Of a stretch of 64,000 bases of DNA, positions 8,619 through 16,749 are shown one piece after another. The stretch is from the NCBI GenBank assembly GCA_045046885.1, contig JASFYX010000053.1:22284-86283 (forward strand), in the 5' to 3' direction. The DNA comes from CG1-02-35-72 sp045046885 (GTDB taxonomy: Bacteria; Bacteroidota; Bacteroidia; Flavobacteriales; Flavobacteriaceae). Each line of letters opens with the position of its first letter. Position 1 is the stretch's first letter. The position numbers and the translations under genes are program-made. The notes under the pieces are model-generated. The model made no database searches and had not been told where the DNA came from. It worked only from the letters and a program-made list of their open reading frames with translations.

Positions 8619-9728
8619 TTACAACTTTAACAAGCCTTTTAACTCTTTAGAAACCGCATCTTTGTGTACCATAATTGATATGGCTTTCATACGTGTAAAA
8701 GATTCAGACATATAGACATAACCGCCATTTGCCAATTTAACACCCCAAGAATTTTTTACTTTGTAATAAGTAGTGCCATTTTGGTCGGTTAGCATTCCTG
8801 TAATATGCATTAAGTGGTCGTCTGTTGTGCTGTAATTTTCAAATGCTTGCTGGCGATTCAATTGTGTCACTTTTTGTTCAGGGACAATCTCTGTCAGGCT
8901 TTTTTTATCGTCATCGGCGTTAAGCGGTAAAACAGCAATACCATTTTTTGATGAGAAAGTTGGCTCAGATACATCAACGTCAAGTGCAACAGTATAACCA
9001 TTTGCCAAAGCTGTATTTATAACACCCATCATATCGTTTAAAGGGACATTGTAAAAAGAGCCATTCGAAAAATTATCAGGAATATTGAGTATAAATTTTG
9101 AATAAAAAGGTTGTTGTGTAAATGAGGTTATGGTAACGTAATTATCTGGATTAAATTTGGTAATAGCAGCAAAAGTTTGTGGTGTGTACATACTACCTTT
9201 GTAACTAAAAGTTACAGGATTTTTACCCATATAAGTATCTAAAATGGTGTTCATGGCTATTTTCCATTCGGCAGAACCTTTTTTATTTTTACTGTTAATA
9301 TATTCGTCTAAAGTATTTTTTAAAAGGGTAAACATTTCTTCGTGGTCGTAGCTTTTTTGATCATTTATCAAACCACTAAAAACCTCACGAGGTACCATAC
9401 CAAATTTACGAATGGCATTGGTCACGTCATGAGCCAATCCCCCTTCGCTAAATTGGGTATGACCTTGTCGCATAACATAATCCCAAGCTTTAACGGTGTA
9501 AGTGTTTCTAACAAAGTACATTTCAGATACATTTACATCCATCCCGCTTAAGCGTTTAATTTCGGACTCTACAAAAGAGGAGGTAGAAAAACTCCAACAA
9601 GTGCCCGTATGACCTTGACTTTTTACAGAGCTTGCTTGGATATCTTTTATAGCACTAAAAGCATATTTTTGAGCAAAAATGGGTGCCGTTACTAATAAAG
9701 TAAACAGTATAAGGAATAACTTTTTCAT
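8619..9728 (-). CDS. Secreted C1-family cysteine peptidase (bleomycin hydrolase/PepC-like)
   Basis: A papain-fold cysteine peptidase of the bleomycin hydrolase type. A Sec signal peptide ends at IFAQ (about residue 20), so unlike cytosolic PepC it acts in the periplasm or outside. The oxyanion Gln and nucleophile are in KSQGHTGTCWSFS (Q38, C44), the catalytic His is in DHLMHITG (H305) and the Asn is in KNSWG (N326). At 369 aa it is shorter than PepC (~440). It is followed at 4 bp by the small membrane protein gene. It probably trims peptides in the cell envelope. Confidence 0.88.
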   Translation of the reverse strand: MKKLFLILFTLLVTAPIFAQKYAFSAIKDIQASSVKSQGHTGTCWSFSTSSFVESEIKRLSGMDVNVSEMYFVRNTYTVKAWDYVMRQGHTQFSEGGLAHDVTNAIRKFGMVPREVFSGLINDQKSYDHEEMFTLLKNTLDEYINSKNKKGSAEWKIAMNTILDTYMGKNPVTFSYKGSMYTPQTFAAITKFNPDNYVTITSFTQQPFYSKFILNIPDNFSNGSFYNVPLNDMMGVINTALANGYTVALDVDVSEPTFSSKNGIAVLPLNADDDKKSLTEIVPEQKVTQLNRQQAFENYSTTDDHLMHITGMLTDQNGTTYYKVKNSWGVKLANGGYVYMSESFTRMKAISIMVHKDAVSKELKGLLKL

Positions 9729-9755
9729 AATAATATTTTGAGTTTTAATATTTAT

Positions 9756-10919
9756 TTAATTGTCATTTTGGTGTAATTTCTTTTTTATAACACGGTTAAT
9801 ATTTTCGTAATAGGCATCTAAATTTGGGTCGCTTTGATCTATTTTAGAATAGCCAATTTTATAGTATTTAAGGGCTTGTTTAAACCTATTCCCTGTTTCG
9901 TAATACAAGCCTATATAGTAATAACCCAAAGGTGAGTTAGGATAAATTCGCAAAATCATTTTACCAAATTCGTTAAGGTAATCGCCATCGGCTTTTTCAA
10001 TAATCATTGGTTCGATCCTTAAAATATCCTTTTGACGTATCTGAATGTTTGTCCCAAAAAAATACTCAATTTCAACATATTTCTTTTCTAGAAAGGTAAT
10101 AGCTTCAGGCGGAGTCATTTTAGAAATTTTTGTAGCGTATTCTTCTTTAGAAATAGGGCCATACACTTTGTATATATAGGCTAAGGCATTGGGTATAGCC
10201 ATTCCCAATGATGCCGTATAAGTTACCTCATTAAAATTGACCATCTTGTAATTTAAAAAAGGACTGTTATAAGCGTCAAACAAACTAAACATACCCTTTA
10301 TGCGATTTTGTTTGTCTTTACTGTTATAAGATCCGGAGCTCATATAATAATACGTGGGAATAGACAAGTTGGGAATTTTATTTCTTATAAAAGCTGCCAT
10401 ACCTCTTGCATAACTAGGGTTTAAGTTAATATAAGCGTTAAAAATAGGCTGTTTATCTATAAAAAAGTAATTTATAAAATTAGCCGTCAAACTTCTTCCC
10501 ACTATAACTTTAAAAGGCGAAAGGCGGTAAGTGTCGTCTATATTAGGTAATAACTCTAAGTCTATAAAGTCTTTAAAATCTTTAGAAAAACCTACAGGCC
10601 TATCGGTGCCTTGATCATATGCGCAGTCTTCTAGACGCGATTCTGTTTGCGGAATTCCTACAATAATTTGCTCGGGAGCTTCTTGTTTTTTGGCTAATAA
10701 TTTAGAATTGGCAACGTAGAGGTCAAACAAATCTTGTGCATCTAATATTACCGCTAACGGATATACTTTTGTAGAGTCTTGTTCGTAAGATTTAGGAACA
10801 TAAATCTTTATATTTCTGTATTGTTGTAATATTTTAGATTCGAAATTCTGTGTTTTTACCTGAGATAAAATCGGTTGTAAAAAACACACTAAAAAAAAAC
10901 TTAAAAAGAGGTTTTTCAT
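9756..10919 (-). CDS. Secreted esterase-family alpha/beta hydrolase with TPR-like tail
   Basis: The signal peptide ends near LSQ (residue 20). An esterase D/enterochelin-esterase-like domain follows, with strand YPLAVILDAQDLFDLY. The nucleophile elbow is VGRSLTANF (S143), where most homologues have GHSMGG, so either substrate or activity may differ. The last ~60 residues form a TPR-like helical pair (LGYYYIGLYYETGNRFKQAL). It lies upstream of the C1 peptidase on the same strand (27-bp gap) and may be cotranscribed. Substrate unknown; loss of catalysis is possible. Confidence 0.75.
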   Translation of the reverse strand: MKNLFLSFFLVCFLQPILSQVKTQNFESKILQQYRNIKIYVPKSYEQDSTKVYPLAVILDAQDLFDLYVANSKLLAKKQEAPEQIIVGIPQTESRLEDCAYDQGTDRPVGFSKDFKDFIDLELLPNIDDTYRLSPFKVIVGRSLTANFINYFFIDKQPIFNAYINLNPSYARGMAAFIRNKIPNLSIPTYYYMSSGSYNSKDKQNRIKGMFSLFDAYNSPFLNYKMVNFNEVTYTASLGMAIPNALAYIYKVYGPISKEEYATKISKMTPPEAITFLEKKYVEIEYFFGTNIQIRQKDILRIEPMIIEKADGDYLNEFGKMILRIYPNSPLGYYYIGLYYETGNRFKQALKYYKIGYSKIDQSDPNLDAYYENINRVIKKKLHQNDN

Positions 10920-11003
10920 CGTTAGGATTTAAAAATCCGAAGTTACTAAAATTTTTTTAGTAAAAGCAATAGTTATATCTTTACAATTGTAAAAAATCAC
11001 CTT

Positions 11004-11825
11004 ATGACTCATAGAAAATGGACGTCTATTAAAGACTACGAAGATATAAAATTTGAATTTTTTGAAGGCATTGCCAAAATAACAATCAACCGACCAAAAG
11101 TGTACAACGCTTTTAGACCCGAAACCAATTTCGAAATGCTTGACGCGATGGATATTTGCAGAGAACGTCCTGATGTTGATATTATTATATTTACAGGTGT
11201 GGGCGATAAAGCTTTTTGTGTAGGAGGCGATCAAAATGTAAAAGGTGTAGGCGGTTATGTTGGTAAAGATGGTGTACCGCGATTAAACGTCCTCGATTTA
11301 CACAAAAAAATTCGCGAAATACCCAAACCCGTTATCGCTATGGTAAATGGTTATGCTATTGGTGGCGGGCATGTGTTACACGTTGTTTGCGATTTAACCA
11401 TCGCTTCAGAAAATGCAAAGTTCGGACAAACTGGTCCAAAAGTGGGGAGCTTTGACGGCGGTTTCGGCTCGTCTTATTTAGCCCGAATTGTCGGTCAGAA
11501 AAAAGCCCGTGAAATTTGGTTTTTATGTGAGCAATACACCGCTAAAGAAGCCCTTGATATGGGACTGGTAAATAAAGTAGTGCCCTTTGACGCACTTGAA
11601 GACACAACAGTTGCTTGGTGTAAAACCATGCAAAAACGCTCGCCTATGGCTTTGCGTATGATAAAACGTTCGCTCAATGCAGAGTTAGACGGCCAACACG
11701 GATTGATGCAATTGGCAGGTGATGCCACTTTGATGTTTTATATGATGGAAGAAGCACAAGAAGGTAAAAAAGCCTTTTTAGAAAAACGCGACCCCGATTT
11801 TAAACAGTTTCCTAAGTTTCCTTGA
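11004..11825 (+). CDS. menB: MenB, 1,4-dihydroxy-2-naphthoyl-CoA synthase
   Basis: A crotonase-fold enzyme that closes the ring of o-succinylbenzoyl-CoA in menaquinone synthesis. Diagnostic parts are NRPKVYNAFRPET, DKAFCVGGDQNVKG, the oxyanion-hole segment GYAIGGGHVLHVVCDLTIAS, and GSFDGGFGSSYLARIVG, which is specific to MenB among crotonases. CEQYTAKEALDMGLVN follows. The 273-aa length is usual. It is divergent from the esterase gene and probably has its own promoter in the 84-bp gap; a near-consensus box TATCTTTA lies there. Confidence 0.96.
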   Translation: MTHRKWTSIKDYEDIKFEFFEGIAKITINRPKVYNAFRPETNFEMLDAMDICRERPDVDIIIFTGVGDKAFCVGGDQNVKGVGGYVGKDGVPRLNVLDLHKKIREIPKPVIAMVNGYAIGGGHVLHVVCDLTIASENAKFGQTGPKVGSFDGGFGSSYLARIVGQKKAREIWFLCEQYTAKEALDMGLVNKVVPFDALEDTTVAWCKTMQKRSPMALRMIKRSLNAELDGQHGLMQLAGDATLMFYMMEEAQEGKKAFLEKRDPDFKQFPKFP

Positions 11826-11856
11826 TTAATTAAACCGTAACTAAATATCACTCTGT

Positions 11857-11873
11857 TCTGATAGTTATCGGGA
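11857..11873. repeat. Degenerate CCCGATAGCTATCGGG palindrome
   Basis: TCTGATAGTTATCGGGA is a degraded form of the palindrome found intact inside the hsdM-hsdS fusion (18631-18646). It lies in the gap between menB and the FAH gene. Confidence 0.4.
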
Positions 11874-11908
11874 GTAGTCAAAGTAGTTAAATAAAAGTAA
11901 AAACACAT

Positions 11909-11933
11909 GTCAGGCTGAGCGGAGTCGAAGCCC
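11909..11933 (+). repeat. Dispersed GTCA..CTGAGCGGAGTCGAAG repeat, copy 2
   Basis: Second copy of the family, plus strand, 21 bp before the FAH-gene start. It matches 51111-51134 closely (same GCTGAGCGGAGTCGAAGCC core type). Confidence 0.7.
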
Positions 11934-11953
11934 AATTGTAAACAAAAAGTACC

Positions 11954-12562
11954 ATGAAAATAATCTGCATAGGTCGTAATTACACCAAACACATAGAAGA
12001 ATTACAAAACGAAAAACCGACAGACCCTGTCATTTTTCTCAAACCCGACTCGGCTATTCTACCCAAAAAAATACCTTTTTTTATACCGGCTTTTGCCGAT
12101 GAAATTCATTATGAGGTAGAAGTTTTGGTAAAAATAAATAAGGTAGGAAAGTTTATCGAATCCAAGTTTGCACATAAATATTACGATGAAATAGGCTTGG
12201 GTATCGATTTTACCGAGCGCGCTTTACAGAGCAAACTCAAAGCCAAAGGTCTGCCTTGGGAAAAAGCCAAAGCCTTTGACGGCAGTGCTGTGATTGGCAA
12301 TTTTTACCCAAAAACCGATTTTAACCTCAACGAAATAAAATTCCAACTCTACAAAAACGACACACTTGTTCAGGACGGCAATTCTAAATTTATGCTGTGG
12401 CCCATAGACGAATTGATAAGTTATGTCTCGCAATTCTTTACCCTTAAAAAAGGCGATATCATTTTTACAGGCACACCTGCTGGCGTGGGTAAAGTCGCTC
12501 CAGAAGATATATTGACAGGGCTTCTAGAAGGTAATAAAGCCTTTGAGATTAAGGTAAAGTAA
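11954..12562 (+). CDS. Fumarylacetoacetate hydrolase (FAH) family protein
   Basis: A 202-aa single-domain FAH-fold protein, the size of acylpyruvate hydrolase or oxaloacetate decarboxylase (FAHD1-like). The metal ligands are visible in EIHYEVEVLV (E-x-E) and the downstream Asp in GLGIDFTERALQ. KAFDGSAVIG and IFTGTPAGVGKV are family hallmarks. It probably cleaves a C-C bond of a small 2,4-dioxo acid or removes toxic oxaloacetate enol. It is downstream of menB, separated by 128 bp with repeats. The exact substrate cannot be assigned. Confidence 0.88.
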   Translation: MKIICIGRNYTKHIEELQNEKPTDPVIFLKPDSAILPKKIPFFIPAFADEIHYEVEVLVKINKVGKFIESKFAHKYYDEIGLGIDFTERALQSKLKAKGLPWEKAKAFDGSAVIGNFYPKTDFNLNEIKFQLYKNDTLVQDGNSKFMLWPIDELISYVSQFFTLKKGDIIFTGTPAGVGKVAPEDILTGLLEGNKAFEIKVK

Positions 12563-12578
12563 ACTGCTGATAAATAGT

Positions 12579-12586
12579 TATATTTG
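12579..12586 (+). promoter_or_regulatory. -7 promoter box upstream of hsdR
   Basis: TATATTTG fits TAnnTTTG. If used, it gives a leader of about 115 nt before the hsdR ATG, containing the imperfect inverted repeat at 12599-12647 and the hairpin at 12648-12663. No -33 TTG at standard spacing. Confidence 0.4.
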
Positions 12587-12598
12587 TTGGAGTATAAC

Positions 12599-12663
12599 GA
12601 GTTGTATGCTATACGAAAAAGCGCCAACTCACAAATAGCACAACTTGTCCCGATATTTTGGGA
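12599..12663. repeat. Imperfect long hairpin and small stem-loop in the hsdR leader
   Basis: CGAGTTGTATGC (12599-12610) pairs imperfectly with GCACAACTTG (12638-12647) across a spacer containing GCGCCAACTC. TCCCGA / TTGGGA (12648-12663) makes a second stem. Such folded sequences often mark accessory gene insertions; an attC-like site or the terminator of the FAH gene are possible readings. Confidence 0.4.
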
Positions 12664-12707
12664 TTTGGTTTTTGCCAACGATTGGTGCTAATAATGAGAA
12701 TTAAAGT

Positions 12708-15236
12708 ATGAAAAATGAAGCTCATGCAAGAATAAAGATTAATAAACTGCTCGAAGAAGCAGACTGGCGATTCTTTGACAACGAACAAGGGAAAGCTAAC
12801 ATATTGCTTGAAAATCATGTAAAGATTACGCAAACTGAAGTTGATGCTTGGGGAAATGATTTTGAAAAAGTAAAATCAGGTTCATTAGATTTTTTACTGA
12901 TTGACAGCAACAACAAACCGATTTGCGTTCTTGAGGCAAAAAGAGAAGATTTACACCCCCTAGTAGCAAAAGAACAAGCAAGGAAATATGCAAAAACCGT
13001 AAGTGCTCAATTCATCATTTTATCAAATGGAATTGTACATTATTTATGGAATTTGGAAAAAGGAAATCCAAAACCAATATATAAATTTCCATCGCCAAAA
13101 GAAATTGGTGCAATCAAGGAATGGAATCCCGACAGACAATCTTTATCAAACGAACCTGTTGATGATGATTATATTGTTACCGTTCAAATGTCCGATTACA
13201 AAGAAAGACCCGGCTGGAATGGAACAGTTAAAGACAGCAAAGATTTTATTTGGGAAAATAAGCTACGGTTCTTACGCTATTATCAAAAAACGGCAATTTA
13301 TAAATTACAAGAAGCCGTAAGAAAAGGGAAAGACAGGTTTTTATATGAAATGGCAACAGGAACGGGAAAAACCTTAACTGCTGCCGCCGTCATTCGTTTG
13401 TTCTTGCGAACTGAAAATGCAAGACGCGTTTTGTTTTTGGTTGACCGTTTGGAATTGGAAGACCAAGCTTGGAAAGCTTTTACAAACTATTTAAAACCCG
13501 ATTACACAACATTTATTTACAAGGAACACAAAAGCGATTGGCGGAAAGCGGACATTGTTGTTACAACTGTTCAATCTTTAACATTCGATAATAAATACAG
13601 TTATTTGTTTTCGCCTACCGACTTTGATTTGATAATTTCAGATGAATCTCATCGGTCTATTTCGGGTAATTCAAGAGCCGTTTTTGAATATTTTCACGGA
13701 TATAAATTAGGCTTAACAGCTACGCCAAAAGACTATTTGAAAAGCGTTGACATCAACAAAGTAAAAGAAAACGATCCAAGAGAAATTGAACGCAGAATGT
13801 TGCGTGATACTTATGCAACTTTTGGTTGTGAAGGCGGCGACCCAACTTATCGTTATTCGTTGATTGATGGAGTAAAAGACGGTTTTTTAATTAATCCCAA
13901 AGTGCTTGATGCAAGGACAGAAATAACTACTCAACTTTTATCAGATAAAGGTTATTCGGTAGAAATTCCGAAAGAAGAAGGCGAAGAAACAGAAACTTTT
14001 GTTTCTCGTGATTTTGAAAAGAAATTTTTCTCTGAAAAAACAAATCGTGTTCTCTGTAAAACATTTTTAGAAAATGCTTTGCACGACCCTATTACAAACG
14101 AAATTGGTAAAACTTTGTTTTTTGCCGTCAGCCAAAACCACGCAAGAAAGTTAACAGAGATTTTAAATGAATTTGCCGAAGAGCTTTATCCAAACAAATA
14201 CAATTCTGATTTTGCGGTACAAGTAACGTCACAAGTTGATAATGCGCAACAAATGACTATCAATTTTACCAATAACAATTTAAACGGTAAAACAAATTGG
14301 TTAGAGGGTTATAAATCTGGCAAAACAAGAATTTGCGTAACGGTTGGAATGATGACAACGGGTTACGATTGCCCCGATTTATTAAACCTTTGTATGGCGA
14401 GACCTATTTTTAGTCCTGCCGATTTTGTTCAGATAAAAGGTAGGGGAACAAGAAAACACACTTTTGAATTTAAGCATAAAAATGAATTGGGCGAAGAAGA
14501 AGTTATTCAACACGAAAAGGCGTATTTTAAACTCTTTGATTTCTTTGCCAACTGCGAATATTTTGAAGAAAAATTTGATTATGACGAAAAACTAAAATTG
14601 CCAAAACCAAGAACCAAAGGCGGTGAAGGTGGTGGCGGTGGTGTTAATATTGACAAATACAAAAGTTTACGCCCCGATCCGCTGGCAATGATTAAAGAAC
14701 AGGCAGTTGGTTACGAAGGAATGAGAATAGACCGCGAACTATTCAAAAAATTTGAAGACCGTATTGTAATGGACGACATTATTAAAAAGAATGTTGAATT
14801 GGGTAATTGGGAACATGTAATTAGTCATATTCAAAGTGAGATTTTTGATAAACCCGAAGAATATTTTAATTTGGAGAAACTACGAAAAGCAGCTAAAATT
14901 GACCGTAAAGTTTCCATTCGTGAAGTAGTAGAAAAGATTTTTGGCATTATCCCAAAATTCAAATCAAAAGACGAGTTGTTAGAAGAGGAATTTGATAAAT
15001 TTATTTCCATTTATCCGCCTGATGAAGATGTAAATATTAGAGCATTAAAATACTTTTTTAAAGCTTATGTTGTTGACCAAGATATACGAGAAATTTTAAA
15101 AGCAAAAGATTTTCAGGCTTTACAAACAAATGCAACTTTACCAATTTCAGAATTTAAAAAAGTGGCACCAAAATACAGGGAGAAAGTTCCCGAATACATT
15201 GAAGATTATATAAATTTAGAATTATTTGCTGCTTAG
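12708..15236 (+). CDS. hsdR: HsdR, type I restriction enzyme restriction/translocase subunit
   Basis: The DNA-cutting and translocating subunit of a type I restriction-modification system, EcoEI-like in layout. The N-terminal HSDR_N nuclease has D61/D66 and E76-A-K78 (PD-(D/E)xK). The SF2 motor has Walker A MATGTGKT (K221), DESH at 312-315 (motif II), GLTATP (motif III) and a second RecA lobe with MMTTGYDCPDL and QIKGRGTRK (motif VI). A Gly-rich hinge (about 640-650) precedes the C-terminal HsdR domain that docks on the methylase. The length of 842 aa is normal. It is first in the operon; the next gene begins 10 bp after its stop. Confidence 0.95.
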   Translation: MKNEAHARIKINKLLEEADWRFFDNEQGKANILLENHVKITQTEVDAWGNDFEKVKSGSLDFLLIDSNNKPICVLEAKREDLHPLVAKEQARKYAKTVSAQFIILSNGIVHYLWNLEKGNPKPIYKFPSPKEIGAIKEWNPDRQSLSNEPVDDDYIVTVQMSDYKERPGWNGTVKDSKDFIWENKLRFLRYYQKTAIYKLQEAVRKGKDRFLYEMATGTGKTLTAAAVIRLFLRTENARRVLFLVDRLELEDQAWKAFTNYLKPDYTTFIYKEHKSDWRKADIVVTTVQSLTFDNKYSYLFSPTDFDLIISDESHRSISGNSRAVFEYFHGYKLGLTATPKDYLKSVDINKVKENDPREIERRMLRDTYATFGCEGGDPTYRYSLIDGVKDGFLINPKVLDARTEITTQLLSDKGYSVEIPKEEGEETETFVSRDFEKKFFSEKTNRVLCKTFLENALHDPITNEIGKTLFFAVSQNHARKLTEILNEFAEELYPNKYNSDFAVQVTSQVDNAQQMTINFTNNNLNGKTNWLEGYKSGKTRICVTVGMMTTGYDCPDLLNLCMARPIFSPADFVQIKGRGTRKHTFEFKHKNELGEEEVIQHEKAYFKLFDFFANCEYFEEKFDYDEKLKLPKPRTKGGEGGGGGVNIDKYKSLRPDPLAMIKEQAVGYEGMRIDRELFKKFEDRIVMDDIIKKNVELGNWEHVISHIQSEIFDKPEEYFNLEKLRKAAKIDRKVSIREVVEKIFGIIPKFKSKDELLEEEFDKFISIYPPDEDVNIRALKYFFKAYVVDQDIREILKAKDFQALQTNATLPISEFKKVAPKYREKVPEYIEDYINLELFAA

Positions 15237-15246
15237 AAGCATCGTA

Positions 15247-16749
15247 ATGGAAAAGATAAAAATATTTGTAAGTAGTGTCCAAAAAGAGTTTGCAAATGAA
15301 CGGAAAGAATTAAGCAACTATATCTTTTCTGATGCGCTACTTGGTAAGTTTTTTGAGCCATTTATTTTTGAACAATTACCTGCAATTGACATAGATGCAA
15401 AAGATATGTATCTAACTGAAGTTGAGCAGTGTGACCTATATTTGGGCATTTTAGGAAAAGAATATGGCATTGAAGATACTAAAGGTATTTCGCCCACAGA
15501 ACGAGAGTTCGATAGAGCTACAGTAAGTAATAAGACTAAATTTGTTTATATTAAAAAAGTTGAAAATCGCCACCCAAAAGAAAATACTTTTGTAGAGAAA
15601 GTTCAGAATGTCTTAGTCCGTAAATCATTTAGTAATGTTAGTGAACTAAAAGCCGCGGTTTATTCCTCTCTTGTAAATTATTTAATAGATAAAGAAATTA
15701 TAAGAACAGCTCCTTTTGACGCTACGCTTAGCTTAAATGCATCTATTAGTGATATTGATGATGAAAAAGTTAGAAATTTTATCAGACTTGCCAAGGTAAA
15801 AAGAGGTTTCTCTTTACCAGAAACGACTCCTGTAGAAACAGTTCTAACACACCTTAATTTATCTGATAAATCAAAAATAACAAATGCCGCAATTTTGCTG
15901 TTTGGCAAGAATCCGCAACGGTTTTTTATTACTTCCGAAATTAGATGTGCTTCTTTTTACGGAAACAAAGTAGAAAAACCAATACCTTCTTACAAAGTCT
16001 TTAAAGGGGATGTTTTTGAGTTAGTTGATCAGGCTTTGGCGTTTGTATTAAATAAATTGGATTACAGCATAGAAACAAGAGCAGAGCATGTTTCTATTCC
16101 GGGACGTTATGAAATACCAAAAGATGTCGTTGCCGAAGCCATAGTAAATGCAGTTGTTCACCGCGATTATAATAGCCATGCGAGCGTTCAGGTGATGGTT
16201 TTTAGAAACAGGATTGAGATTTGGAATCCAGGCAATCTTCCCCTAGGATGGACAACCGATAAATTGAAAGTGCTCCATAATTCCATTCCTAATAATCCGC
16301 TAATTGCAGAGCCGATGTTTTTGACTGCATATATAGAACGATTAGGAACAGGAACAACCGATATTATCAATAAATCAAAAGAGGCAGGCTTGGCTGAACC
16401 TAAATTTGTTCAAGAGGACATGTTTAGAACTATTATATTCCGTAAACAAAAAAATAACATTTTTGAAGAGAAACAGCTAGAGTCGCAGCTAGAGTCACAG
16501 CTAGAGTCACAGCTAGAGTCGCAGTTGGCTATTAAGATTTTATTAATTCTGAGAAGTGGTGAATTAAGTAAATCGTTAATTTCAAAAAAATTGGGACAAA
16601 AAAGTATTTCGGGAGAATTAAATAAAAAGATAAAATATTTACTGGAAAATAATTTTATAGAGCGAACAATACCTGACAAGCCAAATAGTAGAAATCAAAA
16701 ATACCGCTTAACTCAAAAAGGCTTAAACACTAAAAAAGATAAAAATTAA
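15247..16749 (+). CDS. DUF4062 + AAA_4/RecG-like ATP-binding protein embedded in the RM operon
   Basis: The N-terminal DUF4062 (MEKIKIFVSSVQKEF, LGKEYG, SPTEREFDRA) is a TIR-like sensor or nucleotide-binding domain. Then comes a putative ATP-binding module of the HATPase_c_4 'transcriptional regulator/RecG-like' type (VVAEAIVNAVVHRDYN, IWNPGNLP, GTGTTDII). A four-unit LESQ linker follows, then a winged-helix end. The frame is open from 15226, but ATG 15247 gives the canonical DUF4062 start and a 10-bp gap to hsdR. Its stop abuts the ATG of hsdM-hsdS, so translation is coupled. Such restriction-linked ORFs may regulate or supplement defence; function not established. Confidence 0.85.
   Translation: MEKIKIFVSSVQKEFANERKELSNYIFSDALLGKFFEPFIFEQLPAIDIDAKDMYLTEVEQCDLYLGILGKEYGIEDTKGISPTEREFDRATVSNKTKFVYIKKVENRHPKENTFVEKVQNVLVRKSFSNVSELKAAVYSSLVNYLIDKEIIRTAPFDATLSLNASISDIDDEKVRNFIRLAKVKRGFSLPETTPVETVLTHLNLSDKSKITNAAILLFGKNPQRFFITSEIRCASFYGNKVEKPIPSYKVFKGDVFELVDQALAFVLNKLDYSIETRAEHVSIPGRYEIPKDVVAEAIVNAVVHRDYNSHASVQVMVFRNRIEIWNPGNLPLGWTTDKLKVLHNSIPNNPLIAEPMFLTAYIERLGTGTTDIINKSKEAGLAEPKFVQEDMFRTIIFRKQKNNIFEEKQLESQLESQLESQLESQLAIKILLILRSGELSKSLISKKLGQKSISGELNKKIKYLLENNFIERTIPDKPNSRNQKYRLTQKGLNTKKDKN
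16474..16524 (+). repeat. In-frame 12-bp tandem repeat (LESQ linker)
   Basis: Four units of CAGCTAGAGTC(G/A) encode repeated L-E-S-Q before the winged helix. The unit is a multiple of three, so slippage would change linker length without a frameshift. Confidence 0.9.

Noticed and set aside
11857..11873. Degenerate palindrome as a regulatory site for menB
   Set aside because: It lies downstream of menB and matches a dispersed repeat; no evidence for regulation.
15226..15246. Longer N-terminus for the DUF4062 gene
   Set aside because: The extra residues MLLRSIV overlap the hsdR end and do not look like DUF4062; ATG 15247 gives the standard start.
16474..16524. The 12-bp repeats as a CRISPR array
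   Set aside because: Units are contiguous with no spacers and lie in a coding frame.
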